Shown here: positions 18,890-29,730 of the stretch, piece after piece | Layout: the number at the start of each line of letters is the position of its first letter | How positions within the stretch are numbered: position 1 is the stretch's first letter | Source of the DNA: Panonychus citri | Lineage: Eukaryota > Arthropoda > Arachnida > Trombidiformes > Tetranychidae | Assembly (NCBI RefSeq): GCF_014898815.1 | Contig: NW_026515438.1 | Span: forward strand, 1,154,443-1,218,442 | Direction: 5' to 3' | Length of the DNA stretch: 64,000 nucleotides | Made by a program: the position numbers and the translations under genes | The notes under the pieces: model-generated | The model's input: only the letters and a program-made list of their open reading frames with translations | Databases searched by the model: none | Told to the model about the DNA's origin: nothing

Positions 18890-21800
18890 TAGGAGAAAAT
18901 TTTGTTCGAAAAATTGGAAATTCGAAATGTAAAAAAGTTCTAACTTATTCTCTGATTTCATTGATTATTTATGTTCTGAGCTTTTGGTGTTTTCGTTTCA
19001 ATCAAGTGAACTATTTGTTTCAAGAATTTTGTTCAGAATCTTTCAAGAATATGATGATTATAATGATGAAGAAAAATTTTGTTTCGAAAACTTTTTTTTC
19101 TTCTAAATATTTTTCTATTCTATTATATTTGCTCCTTCATATTCCAATAGTTACCATTTATCTCCATCATAGTAGTTACTTTCTCTCTCTCTCTCTCTAT
19201 CATCTTTTTCATGGTAACCAGAATCCTGAGAATTCTGAGAATCTTCTGAATCAATTCTTGTTGTGTTTAGTTGTCAGAATTATTTTTCATTCTGTTCAAT
19301 TGACAAACTTACAGAATTATTTTTACTTTTATTTTCTTTGCAACATTTTAGTTTAACCTTCATCAGGGAATCGATTTTAACTCTAGAACTTTTTTTCTTC
19401 ACTGAATCAAACTGAATGTTTCAAGGTATTCAGGGGGGAAAAGATATTCTGTTATTTGTATCATTGTTGTTGTTTTCATCTTTTACCTTTTTAAGTTAAT
19501 TTGTATCTTCCTGGTCTCTGATTATCAGAGTAAATTGTTTCAATCGTCATCATGATTATCGTAATTACATTTGTTCACCTCATGATATTTATCTCCAATC
19601 AACATGATAAAGATTGAGGAAACTTTGTGAAATCAACTGATTAACCTTCAGAATCTGTTTTCTTTTTTCTTCTAAGGCAAATTGGAAACTAAATTTTAAT
19701 TGATTGACTTTGATGATCAATTTTGATTGTATCATTTGGTGGTAAACATATAGAAAAGTAATTACTACAAATAATATGATAGAAATAATAATTATCTTAT
19801 TATTAATACAATGAGAATTTGTTTTTTTTTCTGAATTATAGTGAAATTTTCTTGACAATTTAAATATTCATTGTAAATTCATTAAGCTTATTCATAATAA
19901 GTTCATGTGCACTCTGGTTGAGTTAAAGTTTCAGATTAAAATTTACCTTAACATGAGATATTCATGGATCATAAGTAACAGTCTTACTTACTACTAGTAT
20001 ATAGTAATGTGTAAATGTATTATACCTTAAGTGATGTATTTAGAATGGTGAAACTTAATGATAATAATGTTATTATATAAATAGTTTCATCTGAGAAAAG
20101 GAAAAGTGAAAGTCTTAGCACGTTTCCATGGTAACTTCATGAGAAACTCAACTCTCAAGTATCATTGGTTATATTATTGTACGTGAGCGGAAAAGGTTAT
20201 TGATTGTGACCATGGTTGGATGCCTTGAAGGTCCATAGACATCAGATTGATGATGAAGATCGGGAGGAGGAAAGGAAAAAATGAGAGAGAGAGAGAGAGA
20301 GAAGAATAATAATAGATACACATACTGGGAGGTGAGAGATTTTGGGAGCTAAGATAATTGAGAACATCATCCTATTATTGGAGATTCAGGGTATATTCAT
20401 GTTACTATGAAAAAGAGAAGAAAAGAAATTCCTAGCAAATGAAAAGGGGAAACGAGAAATGATGCAACTCGTCTTCCTTTCATTAACTCAATTAAGTTTT
20501 TCTATTATTTTGGTTGTTTTTTTTTCTACTTGGGAAGGAAAAAAATATTCAGGTAAAAAAATTCTGAAAAATTGAAATTCCATAATGGTTTTCATTCCTG
20601 TGATTTACATTTCATGGCTTTCATGATGATGAAATTATGATGATTTTGTGTGTCATCATTTTGATGGATAGACTATCATGATTATCAAACTAACAGTTGA
20701 TTATTATTATAAGGAAAAGGCTTTGCTTTTCTCACCCATATTTCATGAGGAAAAAATGAAAGTTCAGTTGTGTTGAGGTGAAAAAAGTTCAAGCTCATTT
20801 AATACTCACATGATATTCAGGATCTATCACCTTGTTTCATGATTATTTGTGATTTTCATCATCATCTTTTGTCATTGTCTATCAATGTCTTCTCATGAAC
20901 CGTTTTCAGCGTGATCATGATGATTAACAATCATGTTAACTGTTTCAAAATGATTCTAATGTACTCAAAGTTAATGGTTGGATTAATCTCTCTCTCTCTC
21001 ATTCTTGTTGAAGTGTTATCAGAGATTCAGTTGGGTGTGTCCAGGTGAAGTTGGATAATAATCCACCTCTAATTTAATAATCATCACAATTTGATTAGCC
21101 ACCTTCTTAATACAACTATTATAAATATTTGATTAGCTTAAATTTTTTTCCAAAAAAAGGATTGTCCTGATTTCATTTGAAAATTATTATTGAGTGAACT
21201 TTGTTTTCAGTATCATGTTTATGATAATCATAATGACTATCAATGTATCGAAAGTAAATTAGTTATATTAAATATTCTAATTGCGTCTCAATTACTTTAT
21301 TAATTAGTCTCTGATACTAATATTTCCATTGCCCTCGAGACTTTTATTTTAAAATGTTAATATCATTTCGAATAACATTAAAAGCTATTTTAATTTAATA
21401 ACACAATCAATGTTTTCAATTTTTATTAACTCTAATTAATGTCTATTAATTATTTTATACTAAATCTATGTCTAATCTTCATCATCTTCAATTAAATTGG
21501 CTAACTGGTAGATTTAATTTTGTTTTCTATCAAATGTCAGAGTAATCATGATCAATACTTATTGAATTACTCATTACATGAGATGGATTGTAAACTCAGA
21601 TGAATTGAAAACTTATTTCACTTTAAAATAGCACTTAAATCAATGGCTAAGGATCAGTTTTCCCAAAGGTCAGTTGAGTTAAAAGTATCTTTTTCCAATC
21701 GAAAATTAGATTAACTCATTCGAACCACTCGAAAATTACCTTTAGAACTAAATGTTTAATCGTTATTCATGAATCTAAGCTTTCAACTTTCCACCAATGA

Positions 21801-22198
21801 GTTATCATGAAATCGTATTGAAAAATCTAAGAATAACCTTGACGATCTCGATAATGAACAGTCAACGACTAACGATGTCCAAAAAATGACCTGAGGGTCT
21901 AACGAATGGTTCTATTTGGCCAACTGTACCACTTTTCGAGTGTAATTTTTTCCAGTTCTGATATTCACTTAATTGTTGACCAATTCGAAAAGTAGAAATC
22001 AATTGATCGCACTAATTGTACGCCGTTAGCAAGAAATGAAAAAAAAACCCTTGATTGATTGAACGTTAATTTGTTGTAAACAAACTTTTTATTCATCTAA
22101 TTAATATTCTAGTTTAAATTGTAAACATGTTCATTCATTAATTAATTTACAATTAATGTCTCTCACTCTGTAATTAGCTTTCAATGTCCCCATGAAAT
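18890..22198. other. Intergenic region with microsatellites, no gene supported
   Basis: No gene is supported. CT runs lie at 19182-19198 and 20988-21000, and a GA run at 20283-20302. Open frames at 18961-19356 and 19589-19858 begin with TTG only and show no family signal, although the latter would encode one hydrophobic segment. Confidence 0.6.
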
Positions 22199-22501
22199 TG
22201 TAACAAAATTATTGATTAGTAATTGTTACGTCTGGGACGTTACCATGATGATGACCATGAATATCATGGTCATATCGTATTGATTGTTTAATTGTTGGAA
22301 TATTCTAGAAACTTCTGAAGGTGATCATGATACACTGATCATGATCACCTTCTGTTATATAATGTAATACATTGTATTATTCATTCAGTCCATTTCTTCC
22401 TTAATCAACATCAACATTAAAGTTTGTATTATAAATTGTGATAAGATTATTATTGTTAATATTAGTTCATTTTTAAAGGTGAATTAAGATTATTCGATTC
22501 A
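22199..22501 (+). repeat. Left LTR (303 bp)
   Basis: The LTR starts TGTAACAAAATT and ends CGATTCA. It contains a TATA-like TTATATAATG near 22354, and two palindromes: 9-bp arms at 22251-22273 (ATGACCATG/CATGGTCAT) and 14-bp arms at 22318-22331/22338-22351 (AAGGTGATCATGAT). These lie just upstream of the presumed transcription start and could be protein-binding sites or RNA structure. Confidence 0.93.
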
Positions 22502-22521
22502 TTTGGCGACCCAGGCAGGAT
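22502..22521 (+). other. Candidate primer binding site
   Basis: The sequence TTTGGCGACCCAGGCAGGAT directly after the LTR contains TGG, expected opposite a tRNA CCA end, two bases from the LTR boundary. TGGCGACC is a start used by other Gypsy-type elements. The matching tRNA cannot be named from this window. Confidence 0.7.
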
Positions 22522-22872
22522 CTGCGGATCGAATTCGTAATTATTGTGATTTTATTTTGATAATAATTAACGTTGAGTTTTCGATATTGTTTTTTTTCAC
22601 ATTAAGTTTATAAGTGAAAATAATTTTGGTTGATCTAACTGATTGCGAATTCTCAGAGTTGATAGCTACAATTCAACTTCTTGGTAAGTCTATGATAATT
22701 TACATTCGAAAAATTGATTATATGGAATACCCTAAAACAGCTTATAGAGCAAGTTGGGGTATGAAGTTTACTTCAATTAATGTAATGAATTGAAATCATT
22801 CAGAAGATAATTCGATAAAATATTTGAGATTGACTATAAATTATAAAAAAAATAATAAGAGAAGAGTCAATC

Positions 22873-23491
22873 ATGCAAAATAATCTCTTGTTGGAGCCAA
22901 GTCTAAATGTATATCGACTGAGTGGTGACAACGGTCAAGATATATCGAATGGTTTGAGAATTTCGAATTGAAACAATGGCCGTTAGTTGGGATGATGATG
23001 TTCGATTACAACGATTTCCAATGTTTATAACTGGCACGATCAAACTTTGGTATTTATCTTATGTCAAAAATAAAAATGTTGTCAACTACAGTACCATGAA
23101 AGAGATGTTACTTGGTGATTTCGTAAACCCAAATTACGTTCAATTGTTGGAGAATAAACTGTACCAAGGAAGACAACAGGAAAATCAGTCAGTTTTGTCT
23201 TTTATATTGGAACAAATTAAACTTTTTAAACGAATTAATGTTCAAGTGGATGAGAGGAAGGTTATAAGGTTGATCGTCCGAGGAATCAAGCCTGAAATTT
23301 CTCAATATTTTGCCCAATTCGAAATTAATTCGGTTCATGATTTACTCCAAAGAGCACAACGAGCTGAAATTACTCATCGACGAGCTAGTGATAGAAGTTA
23401 TCAGAGCTCAGGTAACTCAATGGATGAGCTGGTGCAGGAGATAAATCAAATGGAAGCTAATATCGATAGATTAGCTTCTCAACTTAATTAA
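22873..23491 (+). pseudogene. gag: Ty3/Gypsy-like Gag, frameshifted N-terminus
   Basis: The open segment 22976-23491 carries the retrotransposon Gag core: SWDDDVRLQRFPMFITGT, a KLWYLS element, the YYQGRQQENQSV-like stretch, and VRLIVRGIKPEI-like sequence ending in a coiled-coil tail. A further N-terminal part starts at ATG 22873 in another frame. The conserved WFENFEL segment lies in a third frame near 22950-22970, so two frame changes separate the start from the core. No zinc knuckle follows and no pol frame is attached. Gag proteins assemble the particle that packages the element RNA. With the breaks this copy probably makes none. Confidence 0.82.
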
Positions 23492-23880
23492 TTAGTTTTA
23501 TTGATAACTAGAAATTCGATTTAAAAGTAGGAGATGGTACTCAGTGGACTGGTTGTTGTGTCAACAGTCGCCTCCTCCTTATCCAACTCATTGCGCTATT
23601 GGTGGCAAGGGAGATGGTTCTTAAATTACGTGGCCGATGGATCCATGGGAATTTTATGTACCTAATTCTAGTTTCAATATAATTAATTATGTAATAATCA
23701 AGTTAATGGAGATCTTAATGCAATTTCTCATTCTAACTTGGATTAATGTTTATGAAAATTTTGAGAGAATTTGTTATTTGAATGAATTATTTGTAAATTA
23801 ACATTACTAATGTTAATGTTACTATATTATATGTTATTTAATTGTTATTAATTGTATTAGCTGTTTTCTGCTTCTAACAG
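23492..23880 (+). other. Retroelement interior without recognisable coding sequence
   Basis: There is no frame related to protease, reverse transcriptase or integrase here. A short GC-richer patch around 23530-23650 contrasts with the surrounding AT-rich DNA and may be a deletion relic of pol or an RNA element. I cannot identify it. Confidence 0.4.
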
Positions 23881-23890
23881 TAATCAAAAG

Positions 23891-24279
23891 ATGACTTCTG
23901 AGGTGTTGAAGGATAAAAATGATAACTTCGTAAAGGTGGTAGGGATTGCCATCGATCAAATATTAACGCTGAAGAAAACGTTGAAACGACCTGCTCCAAA
24001 ATCAGTCAAGGAAAAGATCGAAGGTAGGATAAAAGGTAATCAATTACTGATGAAATATGCATATTTTCGATGTTCAGAATTGAAGACGAAATCAACGGTA
24101 AATTTGATGAACAAGCCAAAATTTTGGAAAAAGCTCGTGCATGTTTATTAGAATTTGCTGCTTTATTTAATGTAATTAAATTTGATGTACCTGAAGATGT
24201 TCTTCTGTTTATAATTTCTGAACATAATCAAGTTTCTTGTAACTCTGAATATGTAAAGGATAATATTAAGTATGAATAA
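23891..24279 (+). pseudogene. LTR-element second ORF with RPAPxSVKE motif, one frameshift
   Basis: ATG 23891 begins a frame with an N-terminal helix and RPAPKSVKEKIEGR, followed exactly 20 residues after SVKE by the Cys of a YAYFRC element. A frame change near 24070-24085 then moves to the frame that ends at 24279, which supplies a helix with ARACLLEFAALFNVI and an acidic tail. The combined layout matches the Polinton accessory protein at 15128-15442. The ORF lies immediately behind a splice acceptor. No known retroelement protein is recognised, and no signal peptide or membrane segment is present, so it is not an envelope protein. Confidence 0.6.
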
Positions 24280-24379
24280 TATTGTATTGGTGTTTTTGTC
24301 GCATTCGATGTGCTTATTAAATGCAAAAATTGTGCTTATAAATTAATCGATATCGTAACGAAAGAGAGACCTTTCGTCT

Positions 24380-24394
24380 AGAGGACGGGGGTAA
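24380..24394 (+). other. Polypurine tract of the LTR element
   Basis: The G/A-rich AGAGGACGGGGG run ends three bases before the right LTR, the position of the plus-strand primer in LTR retrotransposons. Confidence 0.65.
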
Positions 24395-24702
24395 TGTAAC
24401 AAAATTATTGATTAGTAATTGTTACGTCTGGGACGTTACCATGATGATGACCATGAATATCATGGTCATATCGTATTGATTGTTTAATTGTTGGAATATT
24501 CTAGAAACTTCTGAAGGTGATCATGATACACTGATCATGATCACCTTCGTTATATAATGTAATACATTGTATTATTCATTCAGTCCCACTTCCCTCTTCC
24601 CTTAATCAACATCAACATTAAAGTTTGTATTATAAATTGTGATAAGATTATTATTGTTAATATTAGTTCATTTTTAAAGGTGAATTAAGATTATTCGATT
24701 CA
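24395..24702 (+). repeat. Right LTR (308 bp)
   Basis: This matches the left LTR apart from loss of one base near the TATA-like box and a rearranged, six-base-longer pyrimidine tract after CAGTCC. It has the same two palindromes and is followed by the AAAT target duplication. Confidence 0.93.
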
Positions 24703-24706
24703 AAAT

Positions 24707-25202
24707 TGATAATCAACAACAAACAATAATAAACCTTACGGGCTAAAAGTTACCAATGTAAAAATTTATTTATTTATTTCTCCATCCTTAATTGTGATTA
24801 ATTACTAAGCAACATTGTCTTAATTATTAATGGGCATCAGTTAAGTTATTTACAAAGGTAAATTGTTACCTTGACGAAACGAGATTCAAACGTTATCATT
24901 ATTATTATTACATCAGAATTTTAATCTTTGAACTGATAACTTTAAATTTCAAGGCCAATGATATTTTCTGATGTTTCATTTTATCATCAATTTAATCAGT
25001 GGATTTTAATTTATTAATCGTGGTGATGAAAAAGAGTTTCAATCAGTTGAGTTAAATCAGTTAAAGAGTAAAAACCAAATCTTATTCTCATTGATTAAGT
25101 TTGAGAAAATCATTGGAAGGAAGAAGAAACTTTTTTCCTTTCGATATTTTTGTTTTCGGATGAACTTTTTTTCTGCTACGAATTTGAATTCACCTAATCA
25201 TC
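24707..25202. other. Spacer and promoter of the first cysteine-rich gene
   Basis: AT-rich DNA without a gene. It should contain the promoter and 5' leader of the gene starting at 25203. No strong motif is evident. Confidence 0.4.
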
Positions 25203-26676
25203 ATGTCTATTAACAAGAAATTTTCTTCATCAATTGTAATTAGTTTATTCTGTTTAATTGTAATTGTTTCAACTCAAGGTAATTCATGTGATTCATTTGC
25301 TTAACTTATTGACGATTTGTGATCATTTGTGAGTTCGTAATTTTAATTATTCCATTTTGATTTGTATTTGAGAATAGGAACCAAACAGAAACAAAATTCT
25401 GACGATATTTTCACCAATTCAACTGAATCATGTGAATCTATTTTCAATGAAACAGCGGCTCTGGTTGAACCAGTTCTTTTGATTGGAAGTAAAAAGTTTC
25501 CCCTGACAATTGCTGAGATTGATGAACACTGCAAGTGAGTAAATTGTTCCCGAATTGTTTATAACATTGATTGAAAATTATTCTTCTAGTTGATAATATT
25601 TGTAAACTTTGTTACTTTCGAGAAAAACTAAACTCGAAACTTTCATGTTTCATGTTTCATGTTTATTATTATTTACACATTGATCGTAATCATCATGTTT
25701 CCGTCATGGAATAGAATCAATATTTACTTGAATAGATGAAAATCACATGGAGAAAGAGTTACATGCAGATGAAGTGAAGAATAAAAAAATTCTCTCTGAA
25801 TAATAATAGTAATATGTTAATCTGATTCTCGAAAATTTTCAAATTGATCTTAAATCCTTGAGGGTAAAATCAGTTACTCCATTTTTGTGATCATGTTTCC
25901 TGTTGTGTTTTCTTCATCATCATCATCATCATCTCGATTTCTTTTTCATCATAATCATATTTCCTCTTACATTTTTTATCCCAAGACTTGGAACTGATGT
26001 TTACAAGAGAGTCAGAAAGTACGGTAAATGCTTACAGGGTTTAGCTCGTCAAACTTTACTCATTTATCTTCATGGCCTAAAGCGATTCATCCGAAGTATT
26101 TGTAACTCAACGAAAAAGAAACAAGGTAAATTGAAGATATTAATAGTCTGGATATAAGATTATCACTCTAACAATAGAGCTTGAAATGGATTAAATCTCT
26201 CTGTATTTATACATACTCTTTTCTCTTGATAATTTAGAGGCAATTGATGATTTAAGATGCGCTGATTCGAGGACACTTAAAGGTTGGAATAACTGTATGA
26301 ACACCGTTAATCGACAGTTGAACTTCGTCGGTTTTAATTCCACCTCTGTTGGAGTTGTGGGTGACGTTTGTTGTATCTATTCAACGGTAATCGGGTGTCT
26401 CGAACGTTCAACTGGAACTATTCCCGGTTGTTCACCAAAGCGGATACTACAAGATTTTTCAAACATTCACTTTCACTTGTTCTTAAAGAGGTTATCGAAC
26501 TGATCTGTTCAAAATATTCATCCGAATCAGATTGTATTGCAAATAATCCCGAGGGTTTGGCTAAGATTAAAGCCGCTGGATTAGCCGAAATTCCGGTCGA
26601 GGGAGCTTATCTGATCAGTCCACTTCTTAAGATTGTTAATAAATTGTCCGACGATTCTGATATTGGTAAAGAATAA
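25203..26676 (+). pseudogene. Secreted cysteine-rich family member A, four exons, one frame break
   Basis: Exons are about 25203-25278, 25378-25534, 25986-26125 and 26238-26676. Exon 1 gives a signal peptide (MSINKKFSSSIVISLFCLIV). Exon 2 gives the first Cys and an N-glycosylation-type NST/NET stretch. Exon 3 gives the most conserved block, LGTDVYKRVRKYGKCLQGLA. Exon 4 holds the second half with CNSVNRQL-like, GDVCCIY and GAYLISPLLK elements. Exons 1-3 have the same lengths or phases as in the paralogue at 28391. Exon 4 changes frame near 26428-26440: the upstream frame runs into a stop at 26503 while the family sequence continues in the next frame to 26676. The total coding length is two bases off a multiple of three. 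It is either a recent pseudogene or has a sequence error. The family is not recognised and is presumably extracellular. Confidence 0.8.
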
Positions 26677-28390
26677 ATTATAATTTGTAATTTGTAAGAT
26701 TTTGTTTTTTGTTCACAATTGCAGATCAATGATCAATTTTAAAAGTTAAATTAAAGTTCATTTTGCTATTTGCTTGAAAAATTTTTGGTCTTAATTGCTT
26801 TCAAGTTGAAACTTTAACCTCTAATTGTTAATAATATCATTAAGTTATCAAAGGCTGCGACTTAATCATGGCTGATGAATAAATATCATCATGATGATGA
26901 GGAAATGATGATGATAAATATTTCACCTCAAGGGTTTCCCATTTACTTTTTGATAATATGTTTAGTCTAGTTGGCAAAATTCATGGACAATTGGACAATA
27001 TTAGTTAGATGATGTTAATTGTAGTCAATTTATTGGGACTTATAAATATGATTAGTGGAAGATTAAATATTGAAGTGTTAGCAGTAATCAACAAGGAACC
27101 AGAATCTTATTATCAACTAACTGATTCTCTTGATAATCAATTCAGAATAAGAAGTGAATAGAAACAGGAAAAAGCCCTCAGGGTCTCATAATAAGTAGTC
27201 GGTTAAATCAAGTTTCATCGAGCAATTGGAATTAATATTTTTACATCTCTAATTGGATACAATTGACTAAAGTGATGATCAATAATCAGAAAATTTATCG
27301 ATTGACTTTGGACAATTAAAATGATCGAAAATGATTCCTACTAATTTGTGACACGAAAAAGACAAAGAAAAAGTTTCAATTATCATTATTTATAAATCAT
27401 TAGAATCAGTCATCAGTTTTAATCACTTTCCTTGATCAGGAATAATTTGCTTTTCTCATGATATCACAATTAACTTAATCGTCGACAATCATTAAGTTAA
27501 AACAATGATAATCAACTTGATCTTTCAGATTTTCAGAATAGTTAAAAATAAAGTTGAATAACTGAGTCTAATCACGTTTTCTTTTCACAATATCAATCCA
27601 ACAATCAGCTGATTTAATTGTTACTATTAATTGCTTGGAAAGTGATTAGATTGTTTCTTGATCAGACAGAAATTGAATTTAATTTAAATTAGTAAATAAT
27701 TGCAAACATATGAAAGTAGATGTTGTTTTAATTAATTTGATTTGTCCATCGTGATTATTTCACAATTAAAGTTGATTAACAACTACAATCAAGGTTAATT
27801 AAAATGTTATCTGATTTTTTTTGTTCACATACAAGTTGTAACTTTGGTTACAATCATTTGATTGTTAACAATTTGATCATTTAATCACCAATTTGATAAG
27901 AATTTAAGAATTAATTTGAATTGTTTATCATTTGATTAGTTGATTAGTTGAATGTCCATTGTAAACCCTAATCAATATGATAATTATTATCTTAATCATC
28001 ATTAGAAACCTTTAATTGTTATCATCTGTTTGGAGATTGATGTAAAATGTAAAAGTTAATTGTTGAAAATGAATTTTAAATGATTTCCAGAGATAATGAT
28101 TGAATAATAATTGACGTTGATTGTTTATGTAAGTATATTAAATATCATCGTCTCTGAATTCATGGTAAATATGTGAATCCCCTTGGGGTAAATTGTACAC
28201 TAATTGTTGGGAATTAACTTTCACTTTCTTCTCTGTGTTCAATTAGATTGTCATCATAAAGTTTACCATGAATATAAAAGGTTTTACAATCACAGTTAAC
28301 TTGATTAGTTTGATTCTAACTTCAATCATCACAATTTAACTGGTAAATTGAAATTGTTGAAACACTTAAGTGACAATTGTAACAATCACA
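26677..28390. other. Intergenic region, no gene seen
   Basis: AT-rich DNA rich in TTAATTG/CAATTAA words. No supported reading frame or repeat. The last 200 bases should contain the promoter of the gene at 28391. Confidence 0.6.
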
Positions 28391-29421
28391 ATGAGGACAC
28401 AAAGTAGTTTATTAATTTTAATTGTGACAATTTCATTTTCTTTAATCACAATTACCAATGGTAAGGAAAAAAAAAGTTTTTCTTCTCGAAACTTAAAGTT
28501 GTTTAATTGTTTCCAATTATTATCTTAATTGTAGCCGCTGAGAAAAAGAAATCAACTAAATTAACTCAAGTTGATACATCATCAGAATGTGAATCGGCTT
28601 TGAATCAAACTGTAACAATCCTCGAACCCGCTATGTTGGTAGGAACGCAACCTTGGCCTATGACCATGGACGCGGTCACTAAACACTGCGAGTAAGTAAA
28701 TCCAAGTATATTTAATGAGTACATGATTAATTATCGTTGATGAATGTTAATCAACCAGATTGGGAACTAAAGTTTACAAGAATGTCCGTCGATATGGTAA
28801 GTGTTTAAATGGACTTTCCCGACAAGCGGTCACAATTTTCCTTCGAGGATTGAAAAAATTCATGCAAAACATTTGCTTATCGAGCAAGAAAAAGATGGGT
28901 AAGTGTTAATTAGTTTTCCATTTTCTAAATTGTTCTTTTAATTACTAAATTAACTTGCTTTTTTTTGTGGAAAAACAGAAACAATTGAAATTTTAAAATG
29001 TGCTTCCAATGAAACAATGACCGGTTGGAGTAAATGTCTCAATACCGCTAATCAACAGCTCGATTTTACCGCTTCAAATGCCACCGATCCTGCGATGATC
29101 GGTAATATCTGCTGTACCTACTCCTCGTTGGTTGAATGTGTTTCCGTTTCCACCGGATCAAAGCCCGATTGCATTAAGCCAGGTCGTCAAGATACATCGA
29201 CTTTCCTAGAATCATCATTGAGCTTAATTGTCAAAGATTTAACTGAATTACTTTGTGGCAATTACGCCACCAAAGAGGATTGTGATGCTCATAACGCTGG
29301 GAGAGCTGAATCATTGAAGTTAATTGCTGATGGTAAATATAAGGTCACTGGAGCCTTTTTATTGTCACCTTTAATTAAAGCAACAAAACAATTAGGTGAA
29401 ATTCACGCTGATGACATTTAA
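28391..29421 (+). CDS. Secreted cysteine-rich family member B, four exons, intact
   Basis: Exons are 28391-28460, 28535-28691, 28759-28898 and 28979-29421, which join to 269 codons plus stop with introns in phases 1, 2 and 1. It has a signal peptide (MRTQSSLLILIVTISFSLI), then a region with CESALNQT, HCELGTKVYKNVRRYGKCLN and a basic KKK stretch. The long last exon contains ILKCASN, WSKCLNTANQQLDF, MIGNICCTY, a Cys pair flanking a DC motif, and a C-terminal VTGAFLLSPLIK block. At least ten Cys residues suggest a disulfide-bonded extracellular protein. The gene is tail to tail with the collagen gene. It has no recognised domain; the Cys spacing is loosely like nematode/arthropod DUF19-type secreted proteins, but I would not assign it. 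Confidence 0.88.
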
Positions 29422-29730
29422 TTGCGACAATCAATTAATTTTCTGACAAACTTTTTTCTTTACCTTTATTATTATTAAACTATCTCTGTGTTTACCTTAG
29501 ATTGTTGCAATTGACTGTATATTATCATTCTGATTTAAATTAAACCTTTAATTACATTTACTTTTGATTGGTGATTACTATTAACTGTATTAATAATTAA
29601 TGATCCAAATTTAAAATGTTACTTTTTAAATTTTCCGCGAAAATTTTTAATTCCTTTGGATAATATCAAAATTTAAATACATAATTTATCTCGTTGATTT
29701 GGTTTAATGATGATAATTAAATCACCTTTA

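Larger units (their letters stand above)
22684..23880 (+). other. Candidate retroelement intron (donor 22684, acceptor 23880)
   Basis: A consensus 5' splice site (TTG|GTAAGT) lies in the leader 180 bases after the LTR, before gag. A good 3' splice site with a pyrimidine-rich stretch (CTGCTTCTAACAG) ends at 23880, ten bases before the ATG of the second ORF. Use of this pair would remove gag and place the second ORF first on a subgenomic mRNA, the logic used for retroviral env and accessory genes. This rests on consensus sequences and position only. Confidence 0.5.
22199..24702 (+). mobile_element. Non-autonomous LTR retrotransposon with gag and a spliced-type second ORF
   Basis: The terminal direct repeats 22199-22501 and 24395-24702 begin TGTAAC and end TTCGATTCA (TG...CA). 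They are flanked by AAAT on both sides (22195-22198, 24703-24706), a 4-bp target duplication. A primer-binding-type sequence follows the left LTR and a purine/G-rich tract precedes the right one. Inside are a broken Ty3/Gypsy-like gag and a second ORF; no protease, reverse transcriptase or integrase is present in about 1.9 kb of interior. The two LTRs differ only by a one-base indel and one clustered change in a pyrimidine tract, so the insertion appears recent. Mobilisation must have relied on proteins supplied in trans. Confidence 0.93.

Noticed and set aside
18961..19356. 131-codon plus-strand frame
   Set aside because: It starts with TTG, has no family signal and includes a CT microsatellite.
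19589..19858. 89-codon minus-strand frame with one hydrophobic segment
   Set aside because: It has no ATG at its start, no splice partner and no similarity that I recognise.
23891..24279. Second LTR-element ORF as an envelope protein
   Set aside because: It has no signal peptide, transmembrane segment or glycosylation-rich domain.
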